In this document: positions 12,665 through 23,984 of the stretch, in pieces | Position numbering within the stretch: the first letter of the stretch is position 1 | Layout: every line of letters begins with the position of its first letter | Assembly: GCA_963693305.1 (NCBI GenBank) | Contig: OY855910.1 | Location: 24,644,359-24,708,358 of the forward strand | Source of the DNA: Meandrina meandrites | Taxonomy: Eukaryota; Cnidaria; Anthozoa; Scleractinia; Meandrinidae | Direction of reading: 5' to 3' | Length of the DNA: 64,000 nt | Notes under the pieces: model-generated | Database searches by the model: none | Told to the model about the DNA's origin: nothing | What the model saw: the letters and a program-made list of their open reading frames with translations, nothing else | Made by a program: the position numbers and the translations under genes

Positions 12665-12868
12665 GATGTCCTTTAGGCGCTAGATCCTTGCAGTTTTTGA
12701 TATTTTTCTATAGGTTTCTGGAAACCCAGCCGTAATTTTCCTCAGTAAATTCCCTGTTTTGTTTGTTTGATTCTTGAGTTCTTGTTGAAGTGGTGCTCAC
12801 TTTTTTGTCCCAACATATCCCAAGATGCATTACGTTCCAGCCGGAAGCGCGAAACTCTTGATGCTTGT
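12665..12868. repeat. Right arm of the 200-bp inverted repeat pair
   Basis: Inverse of 4872-5070. The minus-strand open frame through it (12905-12708) is interrupted in the other arm, so it is not supported as a gene. Confidence 0.55.
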
Positions 12869-13641
12869 ATTTGGGACGTGTTTCCGCTGTTTCAAAGGCC
12901 TGCAAGACCTAAAGAACATTGTTTGTTTACGCGTTGCTAGGTGTGACACTCGTCCCAGACTTCCGGTTTCTCGAATATTAACTTTTGAGGACTTGGGACA
13001 AGTTTCAAATCCAATATGGCGTCCACGATGCAATCTTTGCTCGAACAATCAAAACAACCTCACAAAACACCTACCCAGAAGAAATGTCGCCGAGAAAAGC
13101 CGATAAATGGATGAAAATCCTAACAACCGACCCAGTTCCCCACTCGAAAATGCCATTGACTTCCGGTAAATAGACGAATTTTAGCTTCATCCTGCTCGTC
13201 TCCTCGTGCGTATTTTGTCTGGAAATCGATAGTTTTATATATTAGGAGCACTAAGAAACATAATAAGAAAAAAATTGGAGGAAACGAAAATCCAAAATTT
13301 TGCTTGGGCAAGTACCTTAATGTTGGCCAGTCTTGTTTATGACACAGTTTTGTTGAACTTTATATAAACCTTGTTAAATATTCAGCATATAATGTTGAAA
13401 TTTAACATTATTTATAGAAACGATTTCAGATTGTACATTTTTCAGCTTGCAAAAAATAAATCATGCCTAAATACAGGAGCAACTTATTTAGATAAGTCAA
13501 GTGGAAAGGAAATGTATTATTTATAAGTGGAAGAGCTGTATTAAATCACCTGTCTTACACCACATTTTAGTCTGTTTGGATTCATTTGCACTGAGCCAAA
13601 TTTAAGTAAATAGTTTCTTGGATTTTGATTATTTTTGTGTA
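12869..13641. other. Right arm of the 12.1-kb element, part 1
   Basis: A short open frame starts at ATG 13016 and stops at 13114 (32 codons). I see no splice donor or homologue for it. Otherwise this is AT-rich non-coding sequence. Confidence 0.4.
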
Positions 13642-13815
13642 CAGTTGAACCCCGCAAATTCGAACCATCAGGGGAAACAAAAAATAGTTCGAAATAGTGG
13701 GAGTTCAAAATAGCCGATAGTAAATGACTGAAGGGCAAGTCCAAGGGAAATGTATTTTAGTTCGAAATAACGGGGAATTCGAAATAACCGAGTTTGAATT
13801 AGCGGGGTCTAACTG
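13642..13815. mobile_element. 174-bp MITE, Tc1/mariner-type ends
   Basis: It starts CAGTTGAACCCCGC and ends GCGGGGTCTAACTG, with TA on both sides (13640-13641 and 13816-13817). TA duplication and CAGT ends are the Tc1/mariner signature. Non-coding. Confidence 0.75.
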
Positions 13816-14044
13816 TACTTTGGGGGACTTTTCTAACAAGGCATTTCTTTCGCTTTATGTCCTTTTGGTGATCCAGCCAAAGACCTCAGTTTTTGTTCAT
13901 TGTCCCGTATGCCAATCCTGTATCACCTTAAAAGGTTATCTCCAGGATGAAAATGTGGGAAAAGATTTTTATTCAGTTTGAAATTAAGGGTTCTCCTGTG
14001 TACAACAAGATCACTGGTCTCAGAGGTCAGGAGTAGGATTTGTA

Positions 14045-14219
14045 ATAGGCCATATTCGTATTCTCGGTATTGGACTGGATCTAGCTTGCAATGGAGGCTA
14101 ATGTGGGGGAATATCATTAAAAAGAGCTTCGTGTGATTTGCGTGTGAAAAGATCAACCCGCATAAGCCTCCATTGCAAGTTAGTTCCAGTCCACTACCGA
14201 GAATACGAATATGGCCTAT
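14045..14219. mobile_element. 175-bp TIR MITE (ATAGGCC ends)
   Basis: ATAGGCCATATTCGTATTCTC at the left is mirrored at the right, and TA flanks both ends. The inner halves also pair (GCAATGGAGGCT with AGCCTCCATTGC), so the whole element can fold into one hairpin. Non-coding. Confidence 0.7.
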
Positions 14220-15553
14220 TAGAGAACAGGACTGAGATAGGGTATACAGCTAATATAAATTTGGTTTTGCAAACTAGACTACAGGAAACCCTTACAAAAC
14301 AGTAGTGCTTTTTATTCATTATTTTTTAAGCTATTGCTTTTGTTTATACAGGACTCTGATGATAAAAGTGTGTTTTCCACTCATTCTGACAGTTCTAAAT
14401 ATTCAAAATCATCATTATTACATATTAAATTGGTTCCAAATATGAAATAGATACAATAGATGTTGCACAATCAAAGTGTGTCACTAGGGGTGGAGAATAT
14501 TTGAGACTTCACAAGACAGCAAGCTTGTGTTTTTCTTTCCGAAACTGAGAATTTTTTAAGATGAGTTGATAATGCTCTAAGTCTTGAGCTTGAGCTCCAT
14601 CCTTTTAGAGTTGTGTCTGGCAGATGTCATGCTCATTTTCCCAAAATTGGAATCTCCAGCCAACCTTGATGCGAGACAGCTTTTCACTTGGCAGAAGAAT
14701 CAAATTGGCAGGTCCTTTTAGCCAACTACAGTTCTATGTATGTTTGATATAGTTGGCTGTCCAGACATTTCTCACCCTACCCAGTGCTAGTTTGCTTTGC
14801 ATAGTACACTAATCAAGTTCTTGAATAAACCTGAAAACAAGGTTACCATGTCAGAATTATATAGGGTTTAAGACAGCATGAAAAGTTTATAAATTATTGC
14901 ATTTCTACTTGTTTAAATATATGAAAAGTTTAGGTCAAAACCAATCACAAACGGCAACTCTGGCAGCCAAAATGTTTGAAAGGTATTTAAAAACTGCATT
15001 AAAGCTGGTGTGAAAAATAAATCATAACAATTAATTCCTGATTAATTTGTAATTTTCGAATTATGGGTTTGGTTATGCCGAGTTTGTATTATTGTAAATA
15101 GGAACTCGAGGTGTTAAATATAAAGATCAAATGAGGACTCGCCAGTTGTACCCACGAACGAGATCAAAATCGATCCAACAAATTTAAAGCCAAATTAAAT
15201 ACAGTGAAAATTAAACATTCGACCCCCACTTGTTTAGGTCGTCTGTAAGCCAAAAAATAAAAAATAAACTCTTACCTGAAATAACAAAACGCTCAAACCT
15301 CACGCGTCCGGGTAGTAGAAATTACGATAAATCGATCTGGAAAATCAACGGTCCACAAAAACGTTGTTTCGCAGCTAAAACACGCAAAATGATGACACAC
15401 TGAAGCTAAATCCTCGAAAATCTTCAGCCATTTTGATTCCTTGAACCGCTGATCAAGAGTAGCGAAGACGAAATTCGATCATGTGTCACGTGACAAAATA
15501 CTCCACGATTCGTGGAGTATTTCGCGGGGGGTCTAACGGTGTGTGCCAGGGTC
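14220..15553. other. Right arm of the 12.1-kb element, part 2
   Basis: No gene, RNA or repeat that I can support. Near 15500-15520 there is a short palindrome (ACTCCACGA/TCGTGGAGT). Confidence 0.4.
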
Positions 15554-15605
15554 AGCCGCCATCTTGAAAGCGGAGTAGGCCCTGGGAACGAGGTTGTATC
15601 GGCAC

Positions 15606-16103
15606 AAACTAGTTCCCTCCGCATTCATTTGTTCCAACGCCGGTATTACCATCCTTCCACGACCTCACCTCGGCACACAAACATGTTTTGCCGCCTGTCG
15701 CGGAAAAATTTTGCGTGTTGTTTTTTAGTACAATACAGACCAAACACAATAGCCAATCAACAACGTATTGTTATCTGGTATTATGAGGGGCGTTGGAATG
15801 CGACTTGTCATGACTTGTCCTGCTTTGAGGCAGGACATCGGCCCCTTTGAAGATTTGTCCGTTTTGACAAAATTTGCACTTGTCCAACAAGTCGTTCGCA
15901 CTTGTTTTTGCGATTGTTTGACAAAATGTATCACGCGTGCAACGCGGACCAATCATAAGACAACTGCTTCTTTGTTTTCCTGAATTGTTTGACAAGTTCT
16001 AGGTCCAAAAAACGTATTCGCACTTGTTTTCTGTAACAAGTGACACACAAGTGATGAAATCTACCAATTGTTACAAAATTTGTCCGCTAGTGCGAATTGG
16101 CCC
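15606..16103. other. Right remainder of the outer TTA element
   Basis: Non-coding. It holds short repeats of ACTTGT and GACAAA(A)T type (about 15800-16090), which echo the terminal GCGGACAAATTT. Such sub-terminal repeats are common in TIR transposons as transposase-binding sites, but this is only an inference. Confidence 0.4.
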
Positions 16104-16106
16104 TTA

Positions 16107-16157
16107 GTATATGTAATCGCATGGGCCCGAGGGCAATTAAGGATTAATTTCACGCGC

Positions 16158-16188
<31 letters not shown>

Positions 16189-16985
16189 GTTTATCACATA
16201 AAGGGCAAAACTGTGTACAAAAGAAAACTTAAACGAGATTTGCCATGGCGTAAACCGGTTGGCAAGAATATTTGCTCGTAGCAAAATGACCACATCAATA
16301 ATCAACTTACGTCGAGAAACAGTAAAAGTAAGCATAACACAGCATGTGCAATTCACTCATAATAGTTCCTTCACAGATAAAACTGAATGCAGTTTAAATT
16401 TTATTTACCTTTGTTTACGAGGCGTCCGACCGCGCAGAAATGCTGCATCGATGAAAGTCATAAACAAAGTGTCCGAACGAGCTTTAATAACTTCTTAAAC
16501 CTGACATTCTCCTTTCCTCAGCGAAAACTGTAAGTACCAACTAAATTTATGCCCTTTCCAGGCTCTGTGTCTAATAAGGCGAAGCAAGCAAAACGAAGAA
16601 ATGTTATCTTTCAGTGTCGATTCAGTGGTCTCAGCCGCCATGAATTTCTATTTTCCGTGCAGGGCCAATCGTCCAGAAGTTTTTTCGGGCTGTGACAAAC
16701 GAATTTGGATTGAAAAGTCATCTCTCTATTCCACCAAGGCACCATCCATTTTTGCCTACCGATTTTCTTTCACATTTCATGAAATAACCGCATTTATATC
16801 AAACTCGGATGCACTGCGTTTCTGAACTTTTTTCAAACTCGTTTCAAGCGGGAAACCAACTCAGTGCAGACGACGCACGCTCAGCCAATCAGGATCAAGT
16901 AATCATGCCCTCTTGATTGCCAAAAAGTGCCCTCGTGATTAAGAAAAAATGCCCTCTGTCTCAACCAATCAGCGTTCAGTAATTT
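16107..16985. other. Unclassified insertion in the CUB-L 5' flank
   Basis: Absent from the equivalent flanks of CUB-1 (near 28850) and CUB-4 (near 53850), where the sequence runs on directly into AGAATTACTCTGCG. I find no terminal repeats or coding region. GAGGGCA-like motifs recur at both ends. Confidence 0.4.
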
Positions 16986-19131
16986 TGCCCCGAATGTGAT
17001 AAGCAATAGAATTACTCTGCGTATGCATAATAGGTCTGGGGCTGAAAGTTCTGCGAAGCAACGTGAATATTACCAATTTGTTGGTTATAACACAGGCTTA
17101 CCATCCAATGTTTGTGAGGTAACAGCACGCCCCATAAAAATTTTCAAATTTTCTCACTAATCGCTATTGTGAATATTTTTAACTTCCTAAAATCGGATGT
17201 TACTGCTGTGCATTTGCAATAAAATTAATTAGAAATATTTTCGCAATATTAAAGTTTGTTTTTAATTTTATGCAGTTTTGGGGCGATTTGAAGCGTGCGA
17301 GAGCAGTTCTATGAATTTAAGTTTTTGACTCGTGTGTAAAATACAAATATTTACACAAGGCGTGCAACTTCCACATCCAAGAATCGGGTACCGCCTCTGG
17401 AATGTAGCCGAAAAAGATATCTTTCCCCTAATAGCTTTAGTAATAGCTCCAAGTCCTAATCCAAAGAACAGTCTTTGTATTATAATCTGGCCTAATTTGA
17501 GTCCGATCAGTTCTGGAATAGTTCTTTTAAACCTTGCTGGAATATCAAATTAGGTCGTAAATTTGCCGATTCACCATAATATGTACCAGTACTGGGACAA
17601 TTTATGCAATTTTCGCTAACATTGGTCAAACATTACTGCCTATGCCCACCCTAGAAAGAACAACATGCTCCACTCCAAAACCTCCTATGGGGCACCCCAA
17701 AGAGATATTTCGGAAATCTCGACAGCAAAGCCGGGGACAACGTAAACTGGAAAATTAATTTATGCGCACTGACAATATACATAATCCCGTACATAATCCT
17801 TTGAACATACCACTTTTGTGCTCTATGGCATGTGAGCACTTATAATCCATCAAATATTTTTCACGCGCGCGATTGGTCTAAACACGTCACGTGATGTAGC
17901 CAAAACTGGGGAATATCAGATGATATTCCCCAGTTTTCGAACTTTGCGATTTACGTTCGCACGTTTAGCTTTTATCCCGAGTAAATTGTTAAAATGAATA
18001 AAACTAAACACTTTAAACAGACTAATAATATTTTGAGCGCTGACAGAATTTCTTTGACGTTTAAAAGCTTTGAGAAAAGGTCTCCCAAAATGTGGCCTTG
18101 TAAAAAAATATTTGAAGGATAATAAACACAATAGCATCCATTTGGCTACAAAAATACGCACAGATATTTGTCCTTGGACATTACCTGTTCCCCGAAACTC
18201 ACAGTTAAACTGTTCGCTTCTCGGAACAGATAATGTCCGCGGACAAATATCCGTGTACATTTTCGCGCCAAATGGAGGGTATCGTTTATATATACTATGT
18301 AAACTAACTAACTTACTCAGGAATTGCAATATACCACGGCTAGTTTTTAATAATATAATTGGCTGCGGTCACATCTACGACGTAACTAAAGTTTAAATAT
18401 AGTTAGTCTTAAGTTACGTGACGTCATACCTAACTGTAATTAGTGCTTTGCGGTCACACCACGCAGTCAACTACAGTTACTTCTAATTAGTTTATGGATG
18501 ACGTCAGAACTAAAAGAGGTTCGTGAGGGCCTGTATTGATGTATCGTGGCTTGCAAAGACGTGCAAAAACAAACGATAAATGAAAAAAAAACGTTTTGGT
18601 GTGTTCACGACGCCATTGTCTTCTTTAAATTTTTCACAACATTGTAACTTTTGATAGGTATCATTGTCAATTGAAATAAAGACACATTATTATTATTATT
18701 ATTATTATTATACTATTAACTAACGGAGGCTAATGTATGCGATACTTATTGTGAACTCGAATTATAGATATTAATGCGATGTTTGGGGCGACATGCAAGA
18801 GAGGTTTTTACCCGTGAAGCTTGGTTAGATAAAAATGTCCATTGTTACTTAAGCTACTCGGCTAAGAGTTCCAGTACAGTTACTTGTTACACTTGTCAAT
18901 TAAGACTTCTTCAGGGCCAAAATATGGAGGCGGCTAAGAACAGACAACACAGTGGCAATCACTATGGCTCCAGTTGCTGCAAAGAATCAGAGAGACCAAG
19001 TGAGCATTCTGTGGATTATATTGGAGCTATACATAAATAAACACTTAATGACTGGTGCCGAGGGAAACAGTGAATTTTGTGCATATTTTTATCACATTAT
19101 ATTTTGCTATGGTATGCTATTAACAATTATT
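16986..19131. repeat. Duplicated 5' flank of the CUB genes (left copy)
   Basis: Colinear with 28860-28886 plus 30319-33543, with insertions in the right copy absent here (TTAA MITE at 31220, Penelope fragment at 32180) and a segment around 17830-18290 only here. It therefore dates to the segmental duplication that made CUB-L and CUB-1. An ATT microsatellite lies at about 18688-18712. Open frames near 18774-19040 recur in both copies but with frame differences, so they are not called. Confidence 0.65.
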
Positions 19132-19528
19132 CCATGAACGCGCGTTTGATATGAGATGGTAGATAGCCAACAAGGCAAGTAGTGCCGAGTTGGTTACAAT
19201 TATCTCGTATCCAACAAACACGAGTGGATTAATTGCTTTATTAAAAGCACCCAAAGAGTTGTAATATTTGAGCTCCCCGGCTGTTCTCGCTGAGAAAAGG
19301 AGGAAGGGGCTGTACCACCGCTTCATGTAATACCAACCGCAAATGCATTAAAATATCAACCCTTAGAACTTACCTCATCGTAAATGTGTGCTCGGGGCTC
19401 CGAGCACACATTCAGCTACTGGTTTGTTTAGTTCTTCCTTCTTCTGAGGCAACTTACCATGAAGGCCTTGGGAGTCTATCAGAAACATTTGTTGACCCCC
19501 CCCCCCCCCCTTGATAACATCACTCGTA
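19132..19528. repeat. Edge of the duplication with hairpin and poly-C
   Basis: 19132-19290 matches 34866-35020. Beyond it are a perfect hairpin TGTGTGCTCGG/CCGAGCACACA (19385-19410) and a run of about 13 C (19498-19510). No gene. Confidence 0.5.
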
Positions 19529-19717
19529 CAGTCAACTCTCTCTACGACGGACATCGTCGGGACCGGCTCCAACTGTCCGTCTTAGAGAGGTCTCCGTCTA
19601 AAAGGGAGTTTTTGTTACAGTAAAATGACTGAAAAACGGAAGGACGGGACCACCACCAGGTGTCCGTTTTAAAGAGGTGTCAGTCTTATAAGGTGTCCGT
19701 TATGAGAGAGTTCACTG
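19529..19717. mobile_element. 189-bp MITE, Tc1/mariner-type ends
   Basis: CAGTCAACTCTCTCTACGAC at the left and an inverted partner ending GAGAGAGTTCACTG at the right, with TA on both sides. It lies just past exon 4 of CUB-1, where CUB-2 has its third CUB exon further on. Confidence 0.75.
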
Positions 19718-19823
19718 TATCTCGTACAGACGCGTCGTTGATAACGGTAAGACCCCTGGATCTGAACAATCGGAATTACCTTAAATGAAACTTGATTGAC
19801 TGAAATCAGTGGTTGACACTTAC

Positions 19824-20204
19824 CAGGAGGTGTGAAGTTCAAGAAAGTGTAAGTTGCCTTAAATCCCACACTCTGCATCTCATTTCTAGCATCAGAGATA
19901 AAACGCAGCTTCAAGCTCTCAAGAACTGAGTAATATATCAAATCCTTTTTTGGATTTGGTTCACCACATATTGCCCCACTTGCAGCTCCATTATCTCTGT
20001 AGCCATTTTGGATTTTCAGAGAATCACAGCCACATAAATTACACTGGAAGATGTCCATGCTTTTATCAATTACTAGCTTCACACGGTTTCCCTTGTTGGC
20101 TGTGATTTGCCAGTTGCAGTCTTGGTTGTTTGGATACCTTCTGGGGAAGAAAGGACTGGTGATAACACCTGATGTTTCATTCAACTGGGCCATTGTTGGA
20201 CATA
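19824..20204 (-). CDS. CUB-1 exon 4 (second CUB domain), intact
   Basis: 381 nt, minus strand. The acceptor CTTCTCAG precedes TATGTCCAACA, and the donor GTAAGTG follows CACCTCCTG. Joined to exon 3 it reads ...END-I-CPTMAQLNETSG. This is a whole CUB domain: first Cys at the start, SP-FFPRRYPNNQDCNW (second Cys and the usual Trp), a Cys-rich CNLCGCDS segment, the acidic strand region and a LKLRFISDARNE tail. The Gly, Pro, Tyr and Trp positions fit the CUB fold, an extracellular beta-sandwich used in protein or glycan binding. N-glycosylation sites NET and NFT are present. The exon ends in phase 1. No further exon of CUB-1 can be found before 19.1 kb, so the 3' end of this gene is missing or diverged. 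Confidence 0.88.
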
Positions 20205-20249
20205 CTGAGAAGCAAAGAGATAAATAATATTATACCAACTCAACTGTTG

Positions 20250-21345
20250 CATTGTCAAAGTGTATGTGAGCTTGAAATGCTATAACAAATTACACTAATA
20301 GAGTTTCGAACAATATGTTGCCAGTGTGAAATATACTTTTGTTGCATAAGGCTTGCAAAGTGTTTAATCTTAGCATCAGTTAAGAAAGTAGGGTCAAAAT
20401 CAGGCATATTATAACATTCAGACATCCTCATAACATTAGAGTAAAAAGTATTTTTGCTGGTGTTGTGAAGATCAGATGACATTAAAGGGGCTTTGTCACG
20501 GATTTAAACAAATTTTTGAACAGCCAAAATTTATATTTGTGTCGAAGGAAACCAAAAAATAACAGTCCATTTTTATTAACAATTGCTATATTAGAGCACC
20601 GAAACTGTTTTAACTTAACAAGCGTCTTAAGCTCCAGATTGCTTCGATGGAAATGGATTACCGGACGTCTACAAAAAAATCGATACTTTATAGCCGCAGT
20701 TAGGTTTCTATCCACATATTAAGGTTATATCTTCCTTTAGATGTTCAAAGGTAATGATTTTCATGGGTTAAGATTTGTTTAACAATAGAGTCATTTTCCT
20801 TATATTGGAGATATAAGGCGTAATTAATTATTTTTTGATTAATAGCTATTATAAGAGGAAACCTTTCAAGCTCAGCTCTACAAGCTACCTTCGATGCGTT
20901 ACTGCTTACTTCTAAGTAACGTTTGCAGTACTGGAGATGAGCTTTTTCACTCTGTGAACTGTCCCAAGACTTGAAATCAGGTTTGGTATATACTCCCCAG
21001 ATTTCACTGTTGTAAGTTAAAATGGGAGAGATCATTGCGTCAAAAAGTCTTTTTGCAAGGAGTCAAAGGCGTCAAAAAGTCTATTTACCTATGGGGACAG
21101 ATTGCTGACAAGAGTATGTTTTCTAAGGCTGAAAAGAGCGTGGAGAGCCTTCTCTCTCAATTGGTCAAGCGCCTTTTAAAATCTTCCTGTTGAAGAGATT
21201 AATGTTCCTAAATAGGTGTAATTCTGAACAACTTCAATGTTTTTATTGTCAATATAAAAACTATACTCAGTACATCTATTTTTGCGTTTTTGGAAGATCA
21301 TAATTTTAGCCTTTTTAGGTAAATAGGATTAGGATTATCTTAACT
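20250..21345 (-). pseudogene. LINE reverse transcriptase C-terminal relic in CUB-1 intron 3
   Basis: Minus strand. It holds KAKIMIFQKR, NYTYLGTLISS, LFDAM-ISPILTYNSEIWG and FPLIIAINQKIINYALYL, which are typical of the end of the RT region of CR1/RTE-like non-LTR elements in cnidarians. It is broken by frameshifts, a short internal duplication (about 21040-21085) and an extra segment at about 20483-20745 absent from the sister copy at 51365-52095. That segment starts AAAGGGGCTTTGTCACGG and may be a small insertion. The insertion site is shared with CUB-3, so the LINE entered before those genes separated. Confidence 0.75.
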
Positions 21346-21612
21346 CATTTATTCTTGTCAACGACTAAAGTTTTCGCACGCGAGTTGCTCGGAGGTGAAT
21401 AGCAAAGGATATCCCATGTTTGAGTAGCCAATCAGCTACGCTATCCACTGTTTTAGTATATACTAACAAAGGATATCCGGAGTTTGAGTAGCCAAACAGC
21501 GCGCGCCTACAACGCTATCCACTGTTTCAGTATATACTTAAACAGATATTCACCGCGTCACGAATTTAAAACACCAAAATTGTTCAATGTCAGTGCATGT
21601 GTGTTTACTTAC
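21346..21612. repeat. Short tandem repeat beside CUB-1 exon 3
   Basis: Two units of about 75 bp built of CAAAGGATATCC, TTTGAGTAGCCAA and CGCTATCCACTGTTT-AGTATATACT (about 21400-21545). The CUB-3 intron has one unit in inverse orientation near 51120-51210, so the doubling is local. Confidence 0.6.
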
Positions 21613-21981
21613 TGTCATTTTCAAAGATCGCCTCATAAGATGCATTGAATCCCGAGAATACATTGTTTCCAGAAAGCAGTCTCACTTGGATGAAATTCCC
21701 AACAGAGTACACTGGAGCAGGAATGTTTTGACCACAAAGTTTGAATTGTTGAGCGTTATCATCTGAAGCAACGTTTGTGATGAACACCTTGGCACCACCA
21801 AGAGTATTTCTACAGTCCGTTGCCTGACCTGGTTCCAGTGTAAAGCTGTGGAATGTAAGTTTGATGATACGACCAGCAGGAACTGTGATAGTCCAGGTAC
21901 AATCTTTGTTTTGAACAAAATCACCAGGAAAATTTTCGCTAGTTAGGAATCCACTAGTTCCATTAAGGGCATCTCCACATG
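21613..21981 (-). CDS. CUB-1 exon 3 (first CUB domain), intact
   Basis: 369 nt, minus strand. The acceptor TTCATTGTAG comes before CATGTGGAG and the donor GTAAGT after AATGACA. The frame from exon 2 gives SN-P-CGDALNGTSGFLTSENF. CUB features: first Cys right after the signal peptide, SENFPGDF, NKDCTWTI (second Cys and Trp), LTFHSFTLE, DCRNTLGG (third Cys), FKLCGQ (fourth Cys), VRLLSGNNVFSGFNASYEA. Four Cys give the two usual disulphides. N-glycosylation sites NGT and NAS. Predicted product: a secreted protein of at least two CUB domains (about 270 residues as seen). Binding partner unknown; a role in matrix, recognition or mucus would be speculation. Confidence 0.9.
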
Positions 21982-22102
21982 CTACAATGAAAAAAGGGTA
22001 AGACATAATTGCTGCCTTTTTATGGAAGAACATAGTTATGTATCTTAATTACATATATAAGAATGAAGGACTAAAGGGAATACATGTCCTTAAACCATAA
22101 CT

Positions 22103-22156
22103 GTGGCCTAATGGTTAGCACCTGGCTTTTAGTCAGGATTTGAAAAGAGGGTATCC
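22103..22156 (+). repeat. tRNA-like (SINE-type) segment in intron 2
   Basis: TGGCCTAATGGTTAGCACC resembles a tRNA A box, followed by an anticodon-arm-like hairpin CCTGG-CTTTTAG-TCAGG with a TTT anticodon. The B box expected downstream is degraded. The same segment lies at the same place in CUB-2 (38662-38716) and CUB-4 (62041-62095). It is read as a tRNA-derived SINE relic, not a working tRNA. Confidence 0.35.
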
Positions 22157-22666
22157 AAAATTTTTTATTAAGCCTGACTCCACTCCAAGGAAGGTGTGAG
22201 AACAAAAAGCATGTAAGGTGTATTCTGCAGTTAGACAAGTTTCCAGTATTTAAAAGACCCTTGTATTCGCAATTTCACTTTAATCAAAAGGGTTTCTTAA
22301 TAAATAGCTTTGAAGTTTAAAAACAGCAAATTATCCTGAATGTTACATACAAAGTGGAGATGTTCAGCTTAGCACCAGTTGCATTCGATGCTGTCCAACT
22401 TTGTCCTTTACTGTTGTTTACGCTGGAACATGCATCTTTGTTAAATATGCACATTCGTACTGAGCGTGTACTTTGTTTTGCAATTTTAAACCATGGCACG
22501 CATTAAGTGTGTACATAATGAGTAAGAAAATGAACTGGTATAGTGCACAATGGTCATCACTTCATCAATAGATTTAATGATCTTGGATGCTGGGCCAACC
22601 CAATTTGTAATTTCATTACAATGTACATGTACACACAAGAAATTACATTATAAGAACAGCACTTAC

Positions 22667-22699
22667 GATTTGATGCCACATAGCCAACCAGAAAAGCAA
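22667..22699 (-). CDS. CUB-1 exon 2 (second half of signal peptide)
   Basis: 33 nt, minus strand. Acceptor TTACTTGCAG, donor GTAAGT. Codes AFLVGYVASN with one base shared at each side, so that exon 3 begins P-C. Identical in coding to 733-765 and 60139-60171. Confidence 0.78.
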
Positions 22700-23984
22700 C
22701 TGCAAGTAAAAGTGAAGACTATGTCATTACAGAATAAATAAATACCGGTATACAGAGGTCTGTAAAATTGTTCATATACATCTTGAAATACATCTTGCAA
22801 CGTGTTTATCAATAGTTTGGCCTGTATCCTTAAAATAAATACTGACAATAACTAATACCTACCTACTAACTAATACCTACCCCCAGAGGGAAAAGTTAGA
22901 GGGCTGCAAGTAACATTTTTAAGCTTACAATGGAAATGAACCAAAACAACAAAACACTGCAGCATAATAGAGCCACTTTTGTCATGAAATTTAATAGCCT
23001 GTGGAAATTTATTTTTTGTTCCTGATAATCTTCTGATCTTTAAAATAAATGAAGAGTTTATGGGACTTACAGGGCAAAACAAGGTGCCTTATCACCATCA
23101 ACTTTATTCATAACAATCTTCAAGAAGTTTGGTGGATCAGTTTTGGAGAATTAATGCACTGAAAGCTAGAGGTATATTAGAATAGAATAACCATGTACTG
23201 TTTCGATCAGTGTTGACAGTAATGTCGCGTTTTACCAATGTAATCTATCTGTTGGCCAACTGTCACTGACTTTGAACTATCTTTCAAGTACCCATACACA
23301 ACAGAATTGGGGCACAGTACCCATTCCTGAGTACAAGGTCTAGTGGTACTTTGGTTTCCAGTGTCTGACTGATATGGCACAATATTGTTATTCTGTTCAT
23401 GGCCAGGAACCAGTGCTTGAGTATCAAGTTTCAACCCAGCATAATATGAATGGTCTTAAAAATGAAAATCTTACTAATTTCATTGTCTGTTTTCCATTAA
23501 CTTTTTAGAACCTATTTTGTCCTACAACATTTTTAGTGGTTGATAAGATAATGCAGAGTTCTGCTAAGGGCAAGCTCTTTTGTGCCTGTTCCATGAAGCT
23601 AGACGCATTTGAGTTTTGATTTGTTTTGAATAATGAAGTTGCCAAAAGGTCTTGATAACAGCAGGCTACAATCATTATAAGTTTTCTTGTGGTGCTAATC
23701 AATGTACTTTATTAAGTTATTGATGCTATTCCTTGTAACACCTATTGTTGAAAACTTGTCATGTCTTCAGTCCTTTAGACGCAGAGTGGCGCATAGGGCA
23801 TCAACAAGCTTTCTCCATTCCTGTTGGTCCAATGCAAGCTGTGAACCTTGCCCCCAGTTAAGGTTCAGAGATTGGAGTTCTGCCTCAGCAGTCCTCGTCT
23901 AGGTAGATCTCGGGCGGCCTCTTTTCCTTTTACTTTTGTACATAATATTTAACTGAAATATTCAAGTTCACTCTCATACTGTAA

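Larger units (their letters stand above)
3506..15596. mobile_element. 12.1-kb element nested inside the TTA element
   Basis: The ends are perfect inverted repeats of about 44 bp, beginning CAACCTCGTTCCCAGGGCC. The 9-base sequence TATCGGCAC lies outside both ends (3497-3505 and 15597-15605). An 8-bp duplication with one chance base would fit hAT or P-type elements; 9 is also possible. No transposase for this element is recognisable. Its interior is filled by the 5241-7426 and 7565-12041 elements and MITEs at 13.6 and 14.0 kb. Identical terminal repeats suggest a fairly recent insertion. Confidence 0.7.
3185..16103. mobile_element. Outer transposon of a nested island (TTA duplication)
   Basis: The left end is GGGCCGATTCGCACTAGCGG and the right end is its inverted partner with one mismatch in the first 28 bases. 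TTA stands directly outside both ends (3182-3184 and 16104-16106). The undisrupted target is visible in the other CUB flanks (around 28850 and 53870). A 3-bp TTA duplication is the usual signature of PIF/Harbinger elements, but no transposase of that type is seen. Its own sequence is only about 320 bp on the left and 500 bp on the right. The rest is the nested 12.1-kb element. Confidence 0.7.

Noticed and set aside
4872..12868. The 200-bp inverted pair as the ends of an 8-kb transposon
   Set aside because: No flanking duplication and the similarity fades rather than stopping sharply, so two separate repeat copies are equally likely. Kept only as a repeat pair.
13016..13114. Small frame starting MASTMQSLLEQ in the right arm of the 12.1-kb element
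   Set aside because: Only 32 codons, no donor, no paralogue in the window. Not enough to call a gene or first exon.
18688..18712. ATT repeat as a possible functional element
   Set aside because: A simple microsatellite, shorter in the other copy.
18774..19137. Frames shared by 18774-19137 and 33171-33560 (LDKNVHCYLSYSAKSSSTVT)
   Set aside because: The similarity is explained by the segmental duplication. Indels between the copies do not respect the frame.
22103..22156. A working lysine tRNA gene
   Set aside because: The acceptor stem and B box cannot be formed. Only the A-box and anticodon-arm parts resemble a tRNA.
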